From Herbaspirillum autotrophicum (GTDB taxonomy: Bacteria; Pseudomonadota; Gammaproteobacteria; Burkholderiales; Burkholderiaceae_D): a stretch of DNA of 64,000 nucleotides. How positions within the stretch are numbered: position 1 is the first letter of the stretch; every line of letters begins with the position of its first letter. The stretch is taken from NCBI RefSeq assembly GCF_001189915.1, contig NZ_LFLS01000034.1, positions 1 to 64,000 of the forward strand, read 5' to 3'. Under the pieces are notes generated by a model. It made no database searches and was not told the origin of the DNA. It was given only the letters and a program-made list of their open reading frames with translations. Made by a program: the position numbers and the translations under genes. Of the stretch, positions 26,052-35,328 are shown piece by piece.

Positions 26052-27011
26052 TTATGGCAGCAGACCGGCCTGTGAGGCGATCTGCCACAAACCGCGTTCG
26101 GTGGCCGCAACTGCAATGTTGACCGTGGTCATGGCATGCAGTGCCAACACTTTGCGGTAGCGTTCGCATAACTGATCGTCGCCGATCAGGATGATGCGCG
26201 GTGCCGGATCCAAGCCGGTCGTCCGGCGGGTTGCTGCCAGTGCGGCAATTTCATGGCCGATCAGCAGGCCGGATAAATATTCAGGCTGCGCCGCGCCATC
26301 AAGTTCGCCGGTCAGGCCCAGCGTGCGGCTGCTGAAAATGGTCGACAGCACGCCGGCCTGTCCTTGTTCCGACATCGCCACGCGCGCACCGCGTTCAAAA
26401 CTGGCGTCGTCGCCATGGTCGGTGGGCAGCATGGTGCGGCCGAGGATAGTGTGACGCCGCAGCACGGCATACACTTCGCCGGTCATGAAGGTATCGAAGT
26501 GCACGATGCGCCGGTCTTGTACGCGCACCCACTTGGAATGGGTGCCCGGCAAGCCGATCAGCACATCTTCGTTCTGACCCAATTCGCTGAGCGCCCCGAC
26601 CACTTGCGTTTCTTCGCCGCGAATCACATTCGGCAGAGCACCGCGTTGCAACAGGCCGGGTACGATATGCAAAGTGCCGCGTGCATGACTGACGCTGGTC
26701 AGTTGCTGACCGATATCAGTGATGGTTTGCGGCAGCTCAAGATAGCGTGCTTCTTTCCAGCCCTGTGCGCTGCCGACCATGCCGGCGGCGATGACCGCTG
26801 CCTGCGGTGCTGCTTCGATCCAGTCGCCGCAGGCTTCTGCCAGCGCCAGATCGAAGCCGGACCTGAGATCGCTGCCGGGTCCGATCGGCGGCAGATTCAT
26901 TATGCCCCACGGCAGCGCACGCTTTTCCTGCGCCATGCCGTTGGCGCCGATACGATAGGCGCGTAACGAGGTGGTGCCCCAATCCAGCGCGATCAGTTTG
27001 GTGCTTTGCAT
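26052..27011 (-). CDS. dgoK: 2-dehydro-3-deoxygalactonokinase
   Basis: A 319-residue kinase of the DgoK family, which phosphorylates 2-keto-3-deoxygalactonate at C6. The N-terminus LIALDWGTTSLRAY is the ASKHA-type phosphate-binding loop, and VIAAGMVGS, GLPGTHSKWV and TGEVYAVLRRHT are family blocks. The gene product feeds DgoA, encoded immediately downstream, and the hydroxyacid dehydrogenase gene ends 10 bp upstream. A galactonate dehydratase (dgoD) is not next to it. Confidence 0.93.
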   Translation of the reverse strand: MQSTKLIALDWGTTSLRAYRIGANGMAQEKRALPWGIMNLPPIGPGSDLRSGFDLALAEACGDWIEAAPQAAVIAAGMVGSAQGWKEARYLELPQTITDIGQQLTSVSHARGTLHIVPGLLQRGALPNVIRGEETQVVGALSELGQNEDVLIGLPGTHSKWVRVQDRRIVHFDTFMTGEVYAVLRRHTILGRTMLPTDHGDDASFERGARVAMSEQGQAGVLSTIFSSRTLGLTGELDGAAQPEYLSGLLIGHEIAALAATRRTTGLDPAPRIILIGDDQLCERYRKVLALHAMTTVNIAVAATERGLWQIASQAGLLP

Positions 27012-27021
27012 GCTTGACCTG

Positions 27022-27981
27022 TCAGCGTTGCGGGACCGGCGTCAGCACCGGTTTGCCGCTGAAGTGCGCGGCCAGATTATCGAATGCCAGATCGGCCATG
27101 GCGGTACGCGTGATCAGGGTGCCGCTCGCCATGTGCGGCGTCAGCACGACATTGTCCAATGCTGCCAGCGCAGCTGGAATATTGGGTTCATTTTCGAACA
27201 CGTCGAGACCGGCACCGGCAATCTTGCCTTGTTCCAAAGCTGCGATCAGGGCGGTTTCATCCACCACCGAACCGCGCGCCACATTGATCAGGAAACCCTT
27301 GGGTCCCAGTGCTTCCAGAATGTCGGCGTTGATCAACGCGCGCGTATTGGCACCGCCCGGCGTCGACAGCACCAGGAAATCAACCTCTGCCGCCAAGCCC
27401 TTGAGGGTGGGGGCGTAGCGCCAGGAGACATCATTGAGTGGTGAGCGATTGTGATAGGCGATATCCATGTCGAAACCTTCTGCGCGGCGGGCAATCGCCT
27501 TGCCGATGCGGCCGAGGCCGACAATCCCGAGCCGGGCGCCGCTGACCTTGGTAGTGAACGGAAACGGACCCTTGCTCCATTCACCGGCGCGGGCAAAGCG
27601 GTCGGCACGCACCACCTGGCGCGCCACGGCAAACAGCAGCGTCATGGCAAAGTCGGCGACATCGTCGGTCAACACATCAGGTGTGTGCGTGACATGAATG
27701 CCGCGCTCGCGGGCAGCGGCAACATCGACGCCGTCATAGCCGACGCCGAATACGGAAATCACTTCCAGTGCCGGGAAGCGAGCGATGAATTCACGCGAGA
27801 CGGTCGATTCGCCATTGGCAGAAATGGCGCGAATCGAAGGGGCGATGTCATTGAGTGCCTGTTCCGACAAGCCGGCCGGCAGATCGTGGCAATTGAACTG
27901 TTCGCGCAGGCGTTGATTCAGATGTTGCGGCAGGCGGGCGACGATGAGAATGTCAGGGTGGGAGCTGGAAGGCGTAGTCAT
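27022..27981 (-). CDS. D-isomer-specific 2-hydroxyacid dehydrogenase, probably NADPH-dependent (glyoxylate/hydroxypyruvate reductase type)
   Basis: A 319-residue dehydrogenase. The nucleotide-binding loop is GIVGLGRIG, followed by YHNRS, where Asn-Arg in place of an acidic residue points to NADP(H). The catalytic Arg, Glu and His lie in NTRALI, DVFENEP and LTPHMASG. It is the first gene of the dgo-type operon. A role in reducing glyoxylate, hydroxypyruvate or a 2-keto sugar acid is possible; the family is too broad to choose. I use the ATG at 27981 because the upstream in-frame start at 28053 adds a sequence unlike the family. Confidence 0.88.
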   Translation of the reverse strand: MTTPSSSHPDILIVARLPQHLNQRLREQFNCHDLPAGLSEQALNDIAPSIRAISANGESTVSREFIARFPALEVISVFGVGYDGVDVAAARERGIHVTHTPDVLTDDVADFAMTLLFAVARQVVRADRFARAGEWSKGPFPFTTKVSGARLGIVGLGRIGKAIARRAEGFDMDIAYHNRSPLNDVSWRYAPTLKGLAAEVDFLVLSTPGGANTRALINADILEALGPKGFLINVARGSVVDETALIAALEQGKIAGAGLDVFENEPNIPAALAALDNVVLTPHMASGTLITRTAMADLAFDNLAAHFSGKPVLTPVPQR

Positions 27982-28108
27982 GAGCAAGAGAATCCGTAAG
28001 TCATCTGCAGTGGAGGGAGAGTGCGCGATACCTTGGGAGGCGGGGCATCGCACCGGGAAAACGGGGAAGGAAGCTCGGGCGGAGTTTCGATTCGGGTTTC
28101 AATCTGAA

Positions 28109-28122
28109 CCGGTCTTGACCGG
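28109..28122. promoter_or_regulatory. Palindrome CCGGTC-TT-GACCGG, possible operator of the dgo-type operon
   Basis: A perfect 6-bp inverted repeat with a 2-bp centre sits in the 165-bp intergenic region between the thioesterase gene and the hydroxyacid dehydrogenase gene, about 130 bp before the operon's first start. Symmetric sites of this size often bind GntR- or TetR-type repressors. No regulator gene is adjacent, so the assignment is tentative. Confidence 0.35.
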
Positions 28123-28146
28123 GGCAATCGCTTTTCAAGTGGTACT

Positions 28147-28614
28147 TCAGGCGCTGTGCCAGCCGCCGCCGATTTCCTGCAAGCTGCTGGTGGTGCTGAT
28201 CTGGTCGCCTTCAGCCAGTGGCGGCAGGGCGCGTGGTTTGCGGTTTTCATCCGTGGCGACATAGGTCAGCGTGGCTTCGGTCACCTTGACGATGTCGATT
28301 TGCAAACGGTTGCGTTCGGCATAGACTTCGACATTGACGGTAATCGAGGTATTGCCGACCTTGACGATATCGGCATAAAACGAAAGCAAGTCACCGACGA
28401 ATACCGGATGTTTGAACAGAAATGAGTTCACCGCGATGGTAGCGACCCGGCCATTGGCACGGCGGCTGGCTGGCAGCGAGCCGGCGATGTCTACCTGCGC
28501 CATGATCCAGCCGCCAAAAACATCGCCGTGCACATTGGAATCGGCCGGCATCGGCATCACCCGCAACTGCGGCATCTTGCCTTGCGGCAGCGTGGTGTTG
28601 TGCGGATTTGTCAT
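28147..28614 (-). CDS. Acyl-CoA thioesterase, YciA-type hot-dog fold
   Basis: A 155-residue hot-dog thioesterase that hydrolyses short- to medium-chain acyl-CoA. The family block SNVHGDVFGGWIMAQVDIAG contains the catalytic Asp, and the strand ATIAVNSFLFKHPVFVGDL follows. AAGGAA lies upstream of the ATG at 28614; a start at 28671 would add 19 non-homologous residues. It is divergent from the Atm1-type exporter gene. Confidence 0.92.
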   Translation of the reverse strand: MTNPHNTTLPQGKMPQLRVMPMPADSNVHGDVFGGWIMAQVDIAGSLPASRRANGRVATIAVNSFLFKHPVFVGDLLSFYADIVKVGNTSITVNVEVYAERNRLQIDIVKVTEATLTYVATDENRKPRALPPLAEGDQISTTSSLQEIGGGWHSA

Positions 28615-28808
28615 TGCTTTTTTTCCTTTTCGAAGCGTGAAGTCTGTCAGGCTCTTATAATCTGGCACCAAAGGGCGACGCCGAAGCGTGGCGCCTCAGC
28701 GGCACCAGAAAATGCAGCAGCAAAGACAGGCCAGCCATTAGTTTATCGGAACTGGCGGATTTGTTCGGTATCCGGTGCCATACAGCAAAAAATTTCATCT
28801 TTCCTTCC

Positions 28809-30683
28809 ATGCGCCAATATTCCACCTCTTCATCCGAACCGGCGCCCGCGCGCAAGGCGTCCGGCCAGACCCCGAGCGACTGGGCGACGCTGAAGACGCT
28901 GCTGCCTTACCTGTGGACCTATAAATGGCGCGTCATGCTGGCGCTGGGTTTTCTGATCGGCGCCAAGCTGGCCAATGTCGGCGTACCGTTGATATTGAAG
29001 CAACTGGTGGACCGCATGACGATCAGCCCGCAGCATCCGCAAGCGCTGCTGGTGTTGCCAGTGGCCTTGCTGGTGGCATATGGCGCGTTGCGGCTGGCGA
29101 CCACGCTGTTTACCGAACTGCGCGAATTCGTGTTTGCGAAGGTTACCCAGCGCGCAGTGCGCACCATCGCCCTCAAGGTATTCCGGCATTTGCACTCGCT
29201 GTCGCTGCGCTTCCATCTGAACCGCCAGACCGGCGGCATGACGCGCGATATCGAACGCGGCACGCGCGGCGTATCGTCACTGGTGTCCTATACCTTGTTC
29301 AGCATCTTGCCGACCTTGATCGAAATCGCGCTGGTGCTGGTCTATCTGGTGTTGCACTACGATATCTGGTTCACCATCATCACCGTGGTGGCGCTGACGC
29401 TGTATATCGTGTTCACGGTGGCGGTGACGGAATGGCGCACGCATTTCCGGCGCACCATGAATGATCTCGATTCGCGCGCCAATTCCAAGGCCATCGACTC
29501 CCTGATCAACTATGAAACGGTCAAGTATTTCGGTAATGAAGACTTTGAAGCGCGGCGCTACGATGAAGGCTTGCAGCGTTATGAAACAGCCGCAGTCAAA
29601 TCACAGACTTCCTTGTCGTTGCTCAATACCGGACAGTCGGCGATCATCGCCATCGCGGTTACGCTGATCTTGTGGCGCGCCACGCAGGGCGTGATCGACG
29701 GCACCATGACGCTGGGCGATCTGGTGCTGGTCAATGCTTTCATGATCCAACTGTATATTCCGTTGAATTTTCTTGGTGTCATCTATCGCGAAATCAAGCA
29801 AAGTCTGGCTGATATGGAACGCTTGTTCTCGCTGCTGCAACAGCATCGCGATGTGGCTGATGCCGCCGCTGCAAAACCGTTGGAAACCAGAGGTGCGGAG
29901 CTGCGCTTTTCGCATATCGATTTCAGCTACGAAAGCAACCGGCAGATCTTGTTCGATGTCGACTTTGTGGTACCGGCCGGCACCACCACGGCGGTAGTCG
30001 GCCATAGCGGATCAGGCAAGTCGACCTTGTCGCGGCTGTTGTTCCGTTTTTATGATGTCGACGAAGGCGGCATCACTATCGATGGTCAGGATTTGCGTGA
30101 CGTCACGCAAGCATCGTTGCGCAGCGCCATCGGCATCGTGCCGCAAGATACCGTGCTGTTCAATGACACCATCGAATACAACATCGCCTACGGCAAGCCG
30201 GGCAGCGCGCGCGAAGACATCGTGGCCGCGGCCAAGGCTGCTTACATTCACGACTTCATCGAGTCGCTGCCGGCCGGCTATGACACCATGGTTGGCGAGC
30301 GCGGCCTGAAATTGTCGGGCGGTGAAAAGCAACGAGTGGCGATTGCGCGGACCTTGCTCAAAAATCCGGCCATCCTGATTTTCGATGAGGCGACCTCGGC
30401 GCTGGACTCCAAGGCCGAGCAGGCGATTCAGGCGCAATTGCGCGAGATTGCGCAAAACCGCACGACCCTGATCATTGCGCACCGCTTGTCGACGATTGTC
30501 GATGCATCGCAGATTCTGGTGCTCGATCAGGGGCGTATCATTGAGCGCGGAACGCACGCGCAATTGCTGGTAGCCGACGGTGCCTACGCGCAAATGTGGG
30601 ATCGCCAGCAGGCACGTGAAGAAGAACCGGACGAGGCTTCGTCGTTGCATGCGGAAGCGGCATTTCAACTCGCCGGCAGATGA
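28809..30683 (+). CDS. Atm1/HMT1-type ABC exporter (fused permease-ATPase)
   Basis: A 624-residue half-transporter with six membrane helices (about residues 45-345) and an ATPase domain. The Atm1-type signature of the membrane domain is seen in RFHLNRQTGGMTRDIERGTRG and NYETVKYFGNE. Walker A GHSGSGKST, signature LSGGEKQR and Walker B with DEATSALD are intact. Atm1 relatives export glutathione-linked compounds and protect against heavy metals. The ATG at 28809 is favoured over 28761 because residues before it are not family-like. The LysR gene follows after 56 bp in the same direction. Confidence 0.93.
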   Translation: MRQYSTSSSEPAPARKASGQTPSDWATLKTLLPYLWTYKWRVMLALGFLIGAKLANVGVPLILKQLVDRMTISPQHPQALLVLPVALLVAYGALRLATTLFTELREFVFAKVTQRAVRTIALKVFRHLHSLSLRFHLNRQTGGMTRDIERGTRGVSSLVSYTLFSILPTLIEIALVLVYLVLHYDIWFTIITVVALTLYIVFTVAVTEWRTHFRRTMNDLDSRANSKAIDSLINYETVKYFGNEDFEARRYDEGLQRYETAAVKSQTSLSLLNTGQSAIIAIAVTLILWRATQGVIDGTMTLGDLVLVNAFMIQLYIPLNFLGVIYREIKQSLADMERLFSLLQQHRDVADAAAAKPLETRGAELRFSHIDFSYESNRQILFDVDFVVPAGTTTAVVGHSGSGKSTLSRLLFRFYDVDEGGITIDGQDLRDVTQASLRSAIGIVPQDTVLFNDTIEYNIAYGKPGSAREDIVAAAKAAYIHDFIESLPAGYDTMVGERGLKLSGGEKQRVAIARTLLKNPAILIFDEATSALDSKAEQAIQAQLREIAQNRTTLIIAHRLSTIVDASQILVLDQGRIIERGTHAQLLVADGAYAQMWDRQQAREEEPDEASSLHAEAAFQLAGR

Positions 30684-30739
30684 ACGGGAAATGAATCAGC
30701 GATGCCTGACCCGGGCCTCGCAGGCATGGAATAAGAACA

Positions 30740-31711
30740 ATGGAAACCAAGTGGCTTGAAGATTTCATTTCTCTCGCGGAGACGCACAGTTTCAGCCGTT
30801 CCGCGGAATTGCGACATGTGACGCAACCGGCGTTTTCACGCCGCATTCAATCGCTGGAAGCATGGCTCGGTTCAGACCTGATTGACCGCACCTCCTATCC
30901 CACCCGGCTGACGGCGGCGGGGGAAGTGTTTTACGAGCAGGCCGTGGAAATGCTGGGGCAGATCAATAACACGCGTGCGCTGTTGCGCGGCAAGCGACCG
31001 GCGGCACAGACCACGGTCGACTTTGCGGTGCCGCATACCTTGTCGCTGACCTATATGCCGAAATGGCTCAGCACATTGGAAGCCGGCTTCGGCGTTTTCA
31101 ATACGCGGCTGATTGCGCTCAATGTCCATGATGCGGTGATGACCATCGTCGAGGGCGGCTGTGATCTGCTGCTGTGCTATCACCATCCGCGCCAGCCGGT
31201 GCAACTCGATGCCAGCCGCTACGACATGCTGACCATGGGCAAGGAGAGCCTGCGACCGTACTCGCGCTGTGACAAATCGGGTGTGCCGGATCATGCATTT
31301 CCGGGCAGCGCCAAGACGCCGCTGCCATTTCTGTCGTACACCAGCAATGCTTATCTGGGGCGCATGGTGGAGTTGCTGCTGTCGGATGTCAAACGGCCGT
31401 TGCACCTGGAAAAACACTATGAAACCGACATGGCGGAGAGTCTCAAGATGATGGCGCTGGAAGGGCACGGCGTGGCCTTCTTGCCAGAGTCTTCGGTGAT
31501 CCGCGAAGTGCGCAACAAGCAACTGGCGCGCGCTGACGATGGCAATGGCGACTGGGAAGTGGAAATGGAGATTCGTCTTTATCGCGAGCGGCCTACCGCA
31601 CAGCGCAGCGGCAAGGTCATCGTCGGCCGTTTGTGGGATTACCTGCTGCGCCTGCAGGAAGAAAAAAAGCTGTTGCCACCGCGTTCGCGCAAGGCGACGA
31701 AAGTTGATTGA
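30740..31711 (+). CDS. LysR-type transcriptional regulator, HypT/YjiE-like
   Basis: A 323-residue regulator with the N-terminal WLEDFISLAETHSFSRSAE and HVTQPAFSRRIQSLE pattern of the HypT group; in E. coli HypT responds to hypochlorite. The co-inducer domain spans about residues 95-300, followed by a Lys/Arg-rich tail. The Cys and Met residues that sense oxidants in E. coli cannot be assigned without alignment. It follows the Atm1-type exporter gene, and a perfect LysR box lies 19 bp after its stop, upstream of gdhA. Confidence 0.88.
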   Translation: METKWLEDFISLAETHSFSRSAELRHVTQPAFSRRIQSLEAWLGSDLIDRTSYPTRLTAAGEVFYEQAVEMLGQINNTRALLRGKRPAAQTTVDFAVPHTLSLTYMPKWLSTLEAGFGVFNTRLIALNVHDAVMTIVEGGCDLLLCYHHPRQPVQLDASRYDMLTMGKESLRPYSRCDKSGVPDHAFPGSAKTPLPFLSYTSNAYLGRMVELLLSDVKRPLHLEKHYETDMAESLKMMALEGHGVAFLPESSVIREVRNKQLARADDGNGDWEVEMEIRLYRERPTAQRSGKVIVGRLWDYLLRLQEEKKLLPPRSRKATKVD

Positions 31712-31729
31712 TAAAAATATCTTTATGGC

Positions 31730-31752
31730 AACTATGCGTCATGTGCATAGTT
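31730..31752. promoter_or_regulatory. Perfect LysR-type box upstream of gdhA
   Basis: The inverted repeat AACTATGC-N7-GCATAGTT has 8-bp perfect arms and contains the T-N11-A core (T31735 to A31747) typical of LysR-family recognition sites. It lies between the LysR gene and gdhA, in AT-rich DNA. Candidate binding protein: the LysR product just upstream. Regulation of gdhA is inferred. Confidence 0.55.
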
Positions 31753-32052
31753 ATATGCGCACAAAGCATTAGCGTATTGATATCGGCTTGCCCTACGATG
31801 GCGTCGCTGATTTCAGAGAGCACATTGCATGAATGGCCGCGAGCTATGCATGCAATGCGCTCTGCATCCGTCGCGTTCAGATGCCGGTTGTAAAGGCTCA
31901 CGCACGGCTGTCCGGGAATTCAGGGATTCCGGGGTTGTTGCAAAAATTAAGCGGTGTTGATGCATCCATTTCCGTCTGTCAGGGAGTAGGATGATAGCCG
32001 TCAATGTCGGCCCGATTTCGCAGCAGCCTCTCAAACAAGGAGCGATTGCATT
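31753..32052. other. Intergenic region upstream of gdhA
   Basis: I see no gene or classical sigma-70 promoter that I would defend. AAGGAG at 32036-32041, 11 bases before the gdhA ATG, is the probable ribosome binding site. The length suggests a regulated promoter with upstream control by the LysR box at 31730. Confidence 0.45.
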
Positions 32053-33348
32053 ATGTCGAATGTACCAGTCAAGCACGAAGTCCCTTCCTATCTCACGCCG
32101 CATGGCATTGGCCCATGGGGTGTCTACCTCGAACAAATTGATCGCGTCACCCCTTATCTGGGGTCGCTGGCACGCTGGGTGGAAACGCTCAAGCGCCCCA
32201 AGCGCATGCTGATCGTCGATGTCCCGATCGAGCGTGATGACGGCACCATTGCGCACTTCGAAGGTTATCGCGTGCAGCACAATACCTCACGCGGCCCGGG
32301 CAAGGGCGGGGTGCGTTTTCATCAGGACGTGACCTTGTCGGAAGTGATGGCATTGTCGGCCTGGATGACCGTCAAGAATGCCGCAGTCAATGTGCCGTAC
32401 GGCGGTGCCAAGGGCGGTATCCGGGTGGATCCGAAAACCTTGTCGCGCGGCGAGTTGCAGCGTATGACCCGACGCTATACCAGCGAAATCGGCATCATCA
32501 TCGGCCCCAACAAGGATATTCCGGCGCCGGACGTCAATACCGATTCGCAGATCATGGCGTGGATGATGGATACCTACTCCATGAATCAGGGCAGTACCGC
32601 ATCGGGCGTGGTGACCGGCAAGCCGATTTCGCTCGGCGGCAGCCTCGGACGGCATGAGGCAACTGGTCGCGGTGTGTTTGTGGTCGGTTGCGAAGCGGCG
32701 GCCAAGCGCGGTCTGGAAATCAAAGAAGCGAAAGTGGCGGTACAAGGCTTCGGTAATGTCGGCGGCATCGCTGCGCGGCTGTTTGCTGAAGCGGGCGCCA
32801 AAGTGGTCGCAGTGCAGGATCACGTGACCACTGTGGTACGCACCACCGGCCTCGATGTTCCTGCATTGCAGCAATATGTGGCTGAACATGGCAGCGTTTC
32901 CGGTTTTCCCGGTGCTGACGAAGTCAAGGATCGTGCCCAGTTTTGGGCAACCGACTGCGACATTCTGGTGCCGGCGGCGTTGGAGCAGCAAATCAACGAA
33001 AGCAATGCCAACGTCATCCGCGCCTCGATCATTCTCGAAGGTGCCAATGGTCCGACGACACCCGAAGCCGACGATATTCTGGCCGACAAGGGCGTCTTGA
33101 TCGTACCGGACGTGATTGCCAATGCCGGCGGCGTGACCGTCAGCTACTTTGAATGGGTGCAGGATTTCTCCAGCTTTTTCTGGACCGAAGATGAAATCAA
33201 TCTGCGTCTGACGCGCATCATGCGTGAGGCATTTGCGGCGGTCTGGCAACTGGCCGAGGAAAAGAAAGTATCCTTGCGCACGGCGGCTTTCATCGTCGCT
33301 TGTACCCGGGTATTGCAGGCACGTGAAATGCGCGGTCTGTATCCTTGA
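32053..33348 (+). CDS. gdhA: Glu/Leu/Phe/Val dehydrogenase family, NAD-type glutamate dehydrogenase
   Basis: A 431-residue hexameric-type glutamate dehydrogenase that interconverts glutamate and 2-oxoglutarate plus ammonia. Visible are the substrate block [16 protein letters not shown], the catalytic Lys in [27 protein letters not shown] and the nucleotide loop VQGFGNVGG. The C-terminal dinucleotide domain is complete. The gene stands alone, followed by a hairpin terminator, and lies about 1 kb before the glutamate/aspartate importer, so uptake and breakdown of glutamate may be linked. Confidence 0.94.
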   Translation: MSNVPVKHEVPSYLTPHGIGPWGVYLEQIDRVTPYLGSLARWVETLKRPKRMLIVDVPIERDDGTIAHFEGYRVQHNTSRGPGKGGVRFHQDVTLSEVMALSAWMTVKNAAVNVPYGGAKGGIRVDPKTLSRGELQRMTRRYTSEIGIIIGPNKDIPAPDVNTDSQIMAWMMDTYSMNQGSTASGVVTGKPISLGGSLGRHEATGRGVFVVGCEAAAKRGLEIKEAKVAVQGFGNVGGIAARLFAEAGAKVVAVQDHVTTVVRTTGLDVPALQQYVAEHGSVSGFPGADEVKDRAQFWATDCDILVPAALEQQINESNANVIRASIILEGANGPTTPEADDILADKGVLIVPDVIANAGGVTVSYFEWVQDFSSFFWTEDEINLRLTRIMREAFAAVWQLAEEKKVSLRTAAFIVACTRVLQAREMRGLYP

Positions 33349-33389
33349 TGCTGCCGGCAGCGGCAAGCTGAAATAACGGAAAACACGAA

Positions 33390-33409
33390 GGGCGGCCGCG
33401 TTGCCGCCC
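33390..33409 (+). terminator. Probable rho-independent terminator of gdhA
   Basis: A 7-bp GC stem (GGGCGGC with GCCGCCC) with a 6-base loop, followed by GTTTTC, about 40 bp after the stop codon. Confidence 0.65.
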
Positions 33410-34319
33410 GTTTTCGAAGGTGCAAGAGCGGTCATCAGAGCCGCCTGCACAGCAGGGTTGATAAGAATAAGTGACGGAGACATTCATCACTATTCGCGGC
33501 GCAAGCCCGATGTTCCCGTGCGTGCCGGTTGAGGGCTCGTTCTTTCTGTCTGGTTCGGTTTTGAAGTGGTCTGGTGTTGCCGGCATAGCTGTTGATGGCG
33601 TATGCGGCGGCTGTGACGCAAGTGATCTGCAGCTATGCAATGGCTGCAATGACAGCGGTTTGTGTAGCGCAGCATTTTGGCGCAGCGGCGCAGGACTGGT
33701 CCGACGCAGCCGTGCGGAATAGCTTGAACAACAAAAGCCGGCATCGTAAGATCAGCTGTCTCTTGCATCAGAGTATCGAAAGCATGAGGGTGCCCAGCGA
33801 ACACCGGCGATGCAAGTCGTCAGAATAATTGTGTGAACAGGGTAGCTTTTTAACGATACTATCGACGCAGGCAGTCAATAGCTGTCTATGTTGTGGGGGC
33901 GACCTGTCGCAAGAACCAGGCGCAATGATGTTGTCATGCAGGCGGGCGGTGGCCGGGCGGATGATTGGCCGTGTACTTTTGCAGGGATGGCGGAGCAGAA
34001 CTGGTGCCGTGTGGCCTGAATCTTGCTATGTTGTCCGTGTCAGAGCGTGCGTGCAAATTGACGGCAAATGGCAGTGGCCGGCTCGCATACCATGCAATGC
34101 AGTTTTTGAAGTCATGATGTACCAGATGGCGGTTCACGCACATCGTCAGGGGGCGGCTGAATTCGAAGCGGCTCCGGTTTGCCGGCGGTGATTTCGACAT
34201 AGAAAAAACAGCAGGCCGAAGCGTTGAAATGGCGGCAGAATCAAGCTTATTCAAGAATGAAGGCTTTTTTTGAGTAGGGGCTTTTGGTACACTACGTAAA
34301 AATTTTTTCAGGAGGTCAC
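33410..34319. other. Long intergenic region before gltI, no supported gene
   Basis: About 0.9 kb without a credible gene. Small frames on both strands have rare starts, no ribosome binding site and translations with odd composition (many Cys, Arg, His). The right end holds the gltI control region: an extended -10-like TGGTACACT (34285-34293) and the ribosome binding site GGAGG (34311-34315). The sequence could be a decayed gene or contain a non-coding RNA, but I see no promoter-terminator pair to prove it. Confidence 0.5.
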
Positions 34320-35267
34320 ATGAAGTTAATTAAGCTAGTTGGGGTGTTGGTAGGCGCAAGTGTTCTGATCGGTTCGGTTCAGGCGCAAGACTTGACCGGC
34401 AGATTGAAGAAGATCAAAGAAACCGGCACGTTGACACTGGGTGTGCGTGATGCCTCGATTCCGTTCTCCTATCTGGATGACAAGCAATCGTATCAAGGTT
34501 ATTCGATCGATCTGTGCCTGAAGGCCGCAACTGCAATTCAGAAGAAGCTGGGTCTGACCGCGCTGAACGTGAAGATGGTGCCGGTAACATCGGCAACCCG
34601 TATTCCGCTGATCGCCAACGGTACAACTGATATCTCCTGCGATTCCGCTACCAACAACATGGAACGTCAAAAACAGGTCGCGTTTGCCGTGACCGAGTTC
34701 GTGACAGCGAATCGTTTCCTGACCAAGAAGTCCGCCAATATCAAGACGCTGGACGACCTCAAGGGCAAGACCATCGTTTCGACTTCCGGTACTTCCAACC
34801 TGAAGCAAATCACTACCCTCAATACCGAACGTAACCTGGGCATGAATATCCTGGCTGCCAAGGATCACGCCGAAGCATTCCTGATGGTCGAAACCGGCCG
34901 TGCAGTGGCTTTCGTGATGGATGACATCCTGTTGTCTTCGCTGGCTGCCAGCTCCAAGGCGCCTAACGACTACACCGTTTCTGCTGAAGCGCTGTCGGTT
35001 GAGCCATACGGTCTGATCCTGCCACTCGGCGATACAGCGTTCAAGAAGGTCGTTGATGATGCGCTGATCAACGTCTACAAGGGCGATGACATCAAGAAGA
35101 TCTATGCCAAGTGGTTCTTGTCGCCAATCCCGCCAAAGGGTGTCAACCTGAACGTGCCGATGAGCCCGCAACTGCAAGCAGTGCTGGCGAAGCCGACAGA
35201 TTCGGGTGAACCTTCTGCTTACGCAGCGGTGCCAGAAGCGCAAAAGCAGTCGTCGAAGAAGAAGTAA
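34320..35267 (+). CDS. gltI: Glutamate/aspartate ABC transporter binding protein
   Basis: A 315-residue periplasmic binding protein with a signal peptide ending at about VQA (residue 22) and the GltI-type core: RLKKIKETGTLTLGVRDAS, PFSYLD, GYSIDLCLK, and DISCDSATNN. It should bind glutamate and aspartate. The C-terminus carries a Lys/Ser-rich tail (KQSSKKK). A start at 34284 is possible, but 34320 has GGAGG upstream and gives a proper signal peptide. A strong terminator follows before the permease genes, so this gene is probably expressed at a higher level than they are. Confidence 0.92.
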   Translation: MKLIKLVGVLVGASVLIGSVQAQDLTGRLKKIKETGTLTLGVRDASIPFSYLDDKQSYQGYSIDLCLKAATAIQKKLGLTALNVKMVPVTSATRIPLIANGTTDISCDSATNNMERQKQVAFAVTEFVTANRFLTKKSANIKTLDDLKGKTIVSTSGTSNLKQITTLNTERNLGMNILAAKDHAEAFLMVETGRAVAFVMDDILLSSLAASSKAPNDYTVSAEALSVEPYGLILPLGDTAFKKVVDDALINVYKGDDIKKIYAKWFLSPIPPKGVNLNVPMSPQLQAVLAKPTDSGEPSAYAAVPEAQKQSSKKK

Positions 35268-35300
35268 AACATTCTTCGATTGCAGCTATGAAGTGAAATA

Positions 35301-35328
35301 CAAAACGGGGGCGTTGTCCCCCGTTTTG
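35301..35328 (+). terminator. Strong terminator between gltI and gltJ
   Basis: A perfect 11-bp stem (35301-35311 with 35318-35328), loop CGTTGT, followed by TT and an upstream A-run. It lies inside the operon between the binding-protein and permease genes, so it likely works as a partial terminator that sets subunit ratios. Confidence 0.85.

Noticed and set aside
31774-31800. TTGATA and TACGAT as a gdhA promoter
   Set aside because: The spacer is only 11 bp, too short for sigma-70.
32287-33483. A 398-codon minus-strand frame
   Set aside because: It is antisense to gdhA and only extends by chance past its end.
33829-34191. A 120-codon plus-strand frame in the long gap before gltI
   Set aside because: It begins with TTG, has no ribosome binding site, and its translation has an unusual Cys- and Arg-rich composition and no recognisable domain.
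33934-34254. A 106-codon minus-strand frame in the same gap
   Set aside because: Low-complexity basic translation, no domain and no ribosome binding site; treated as non-coding.
34270-34293. TTGAGT and TACACT as a gltI promoter
   Set aside because: The spacer is only 12 bp. The TGGTACACT element could still act as an extended -10, but I did not list it as a separate promoter.
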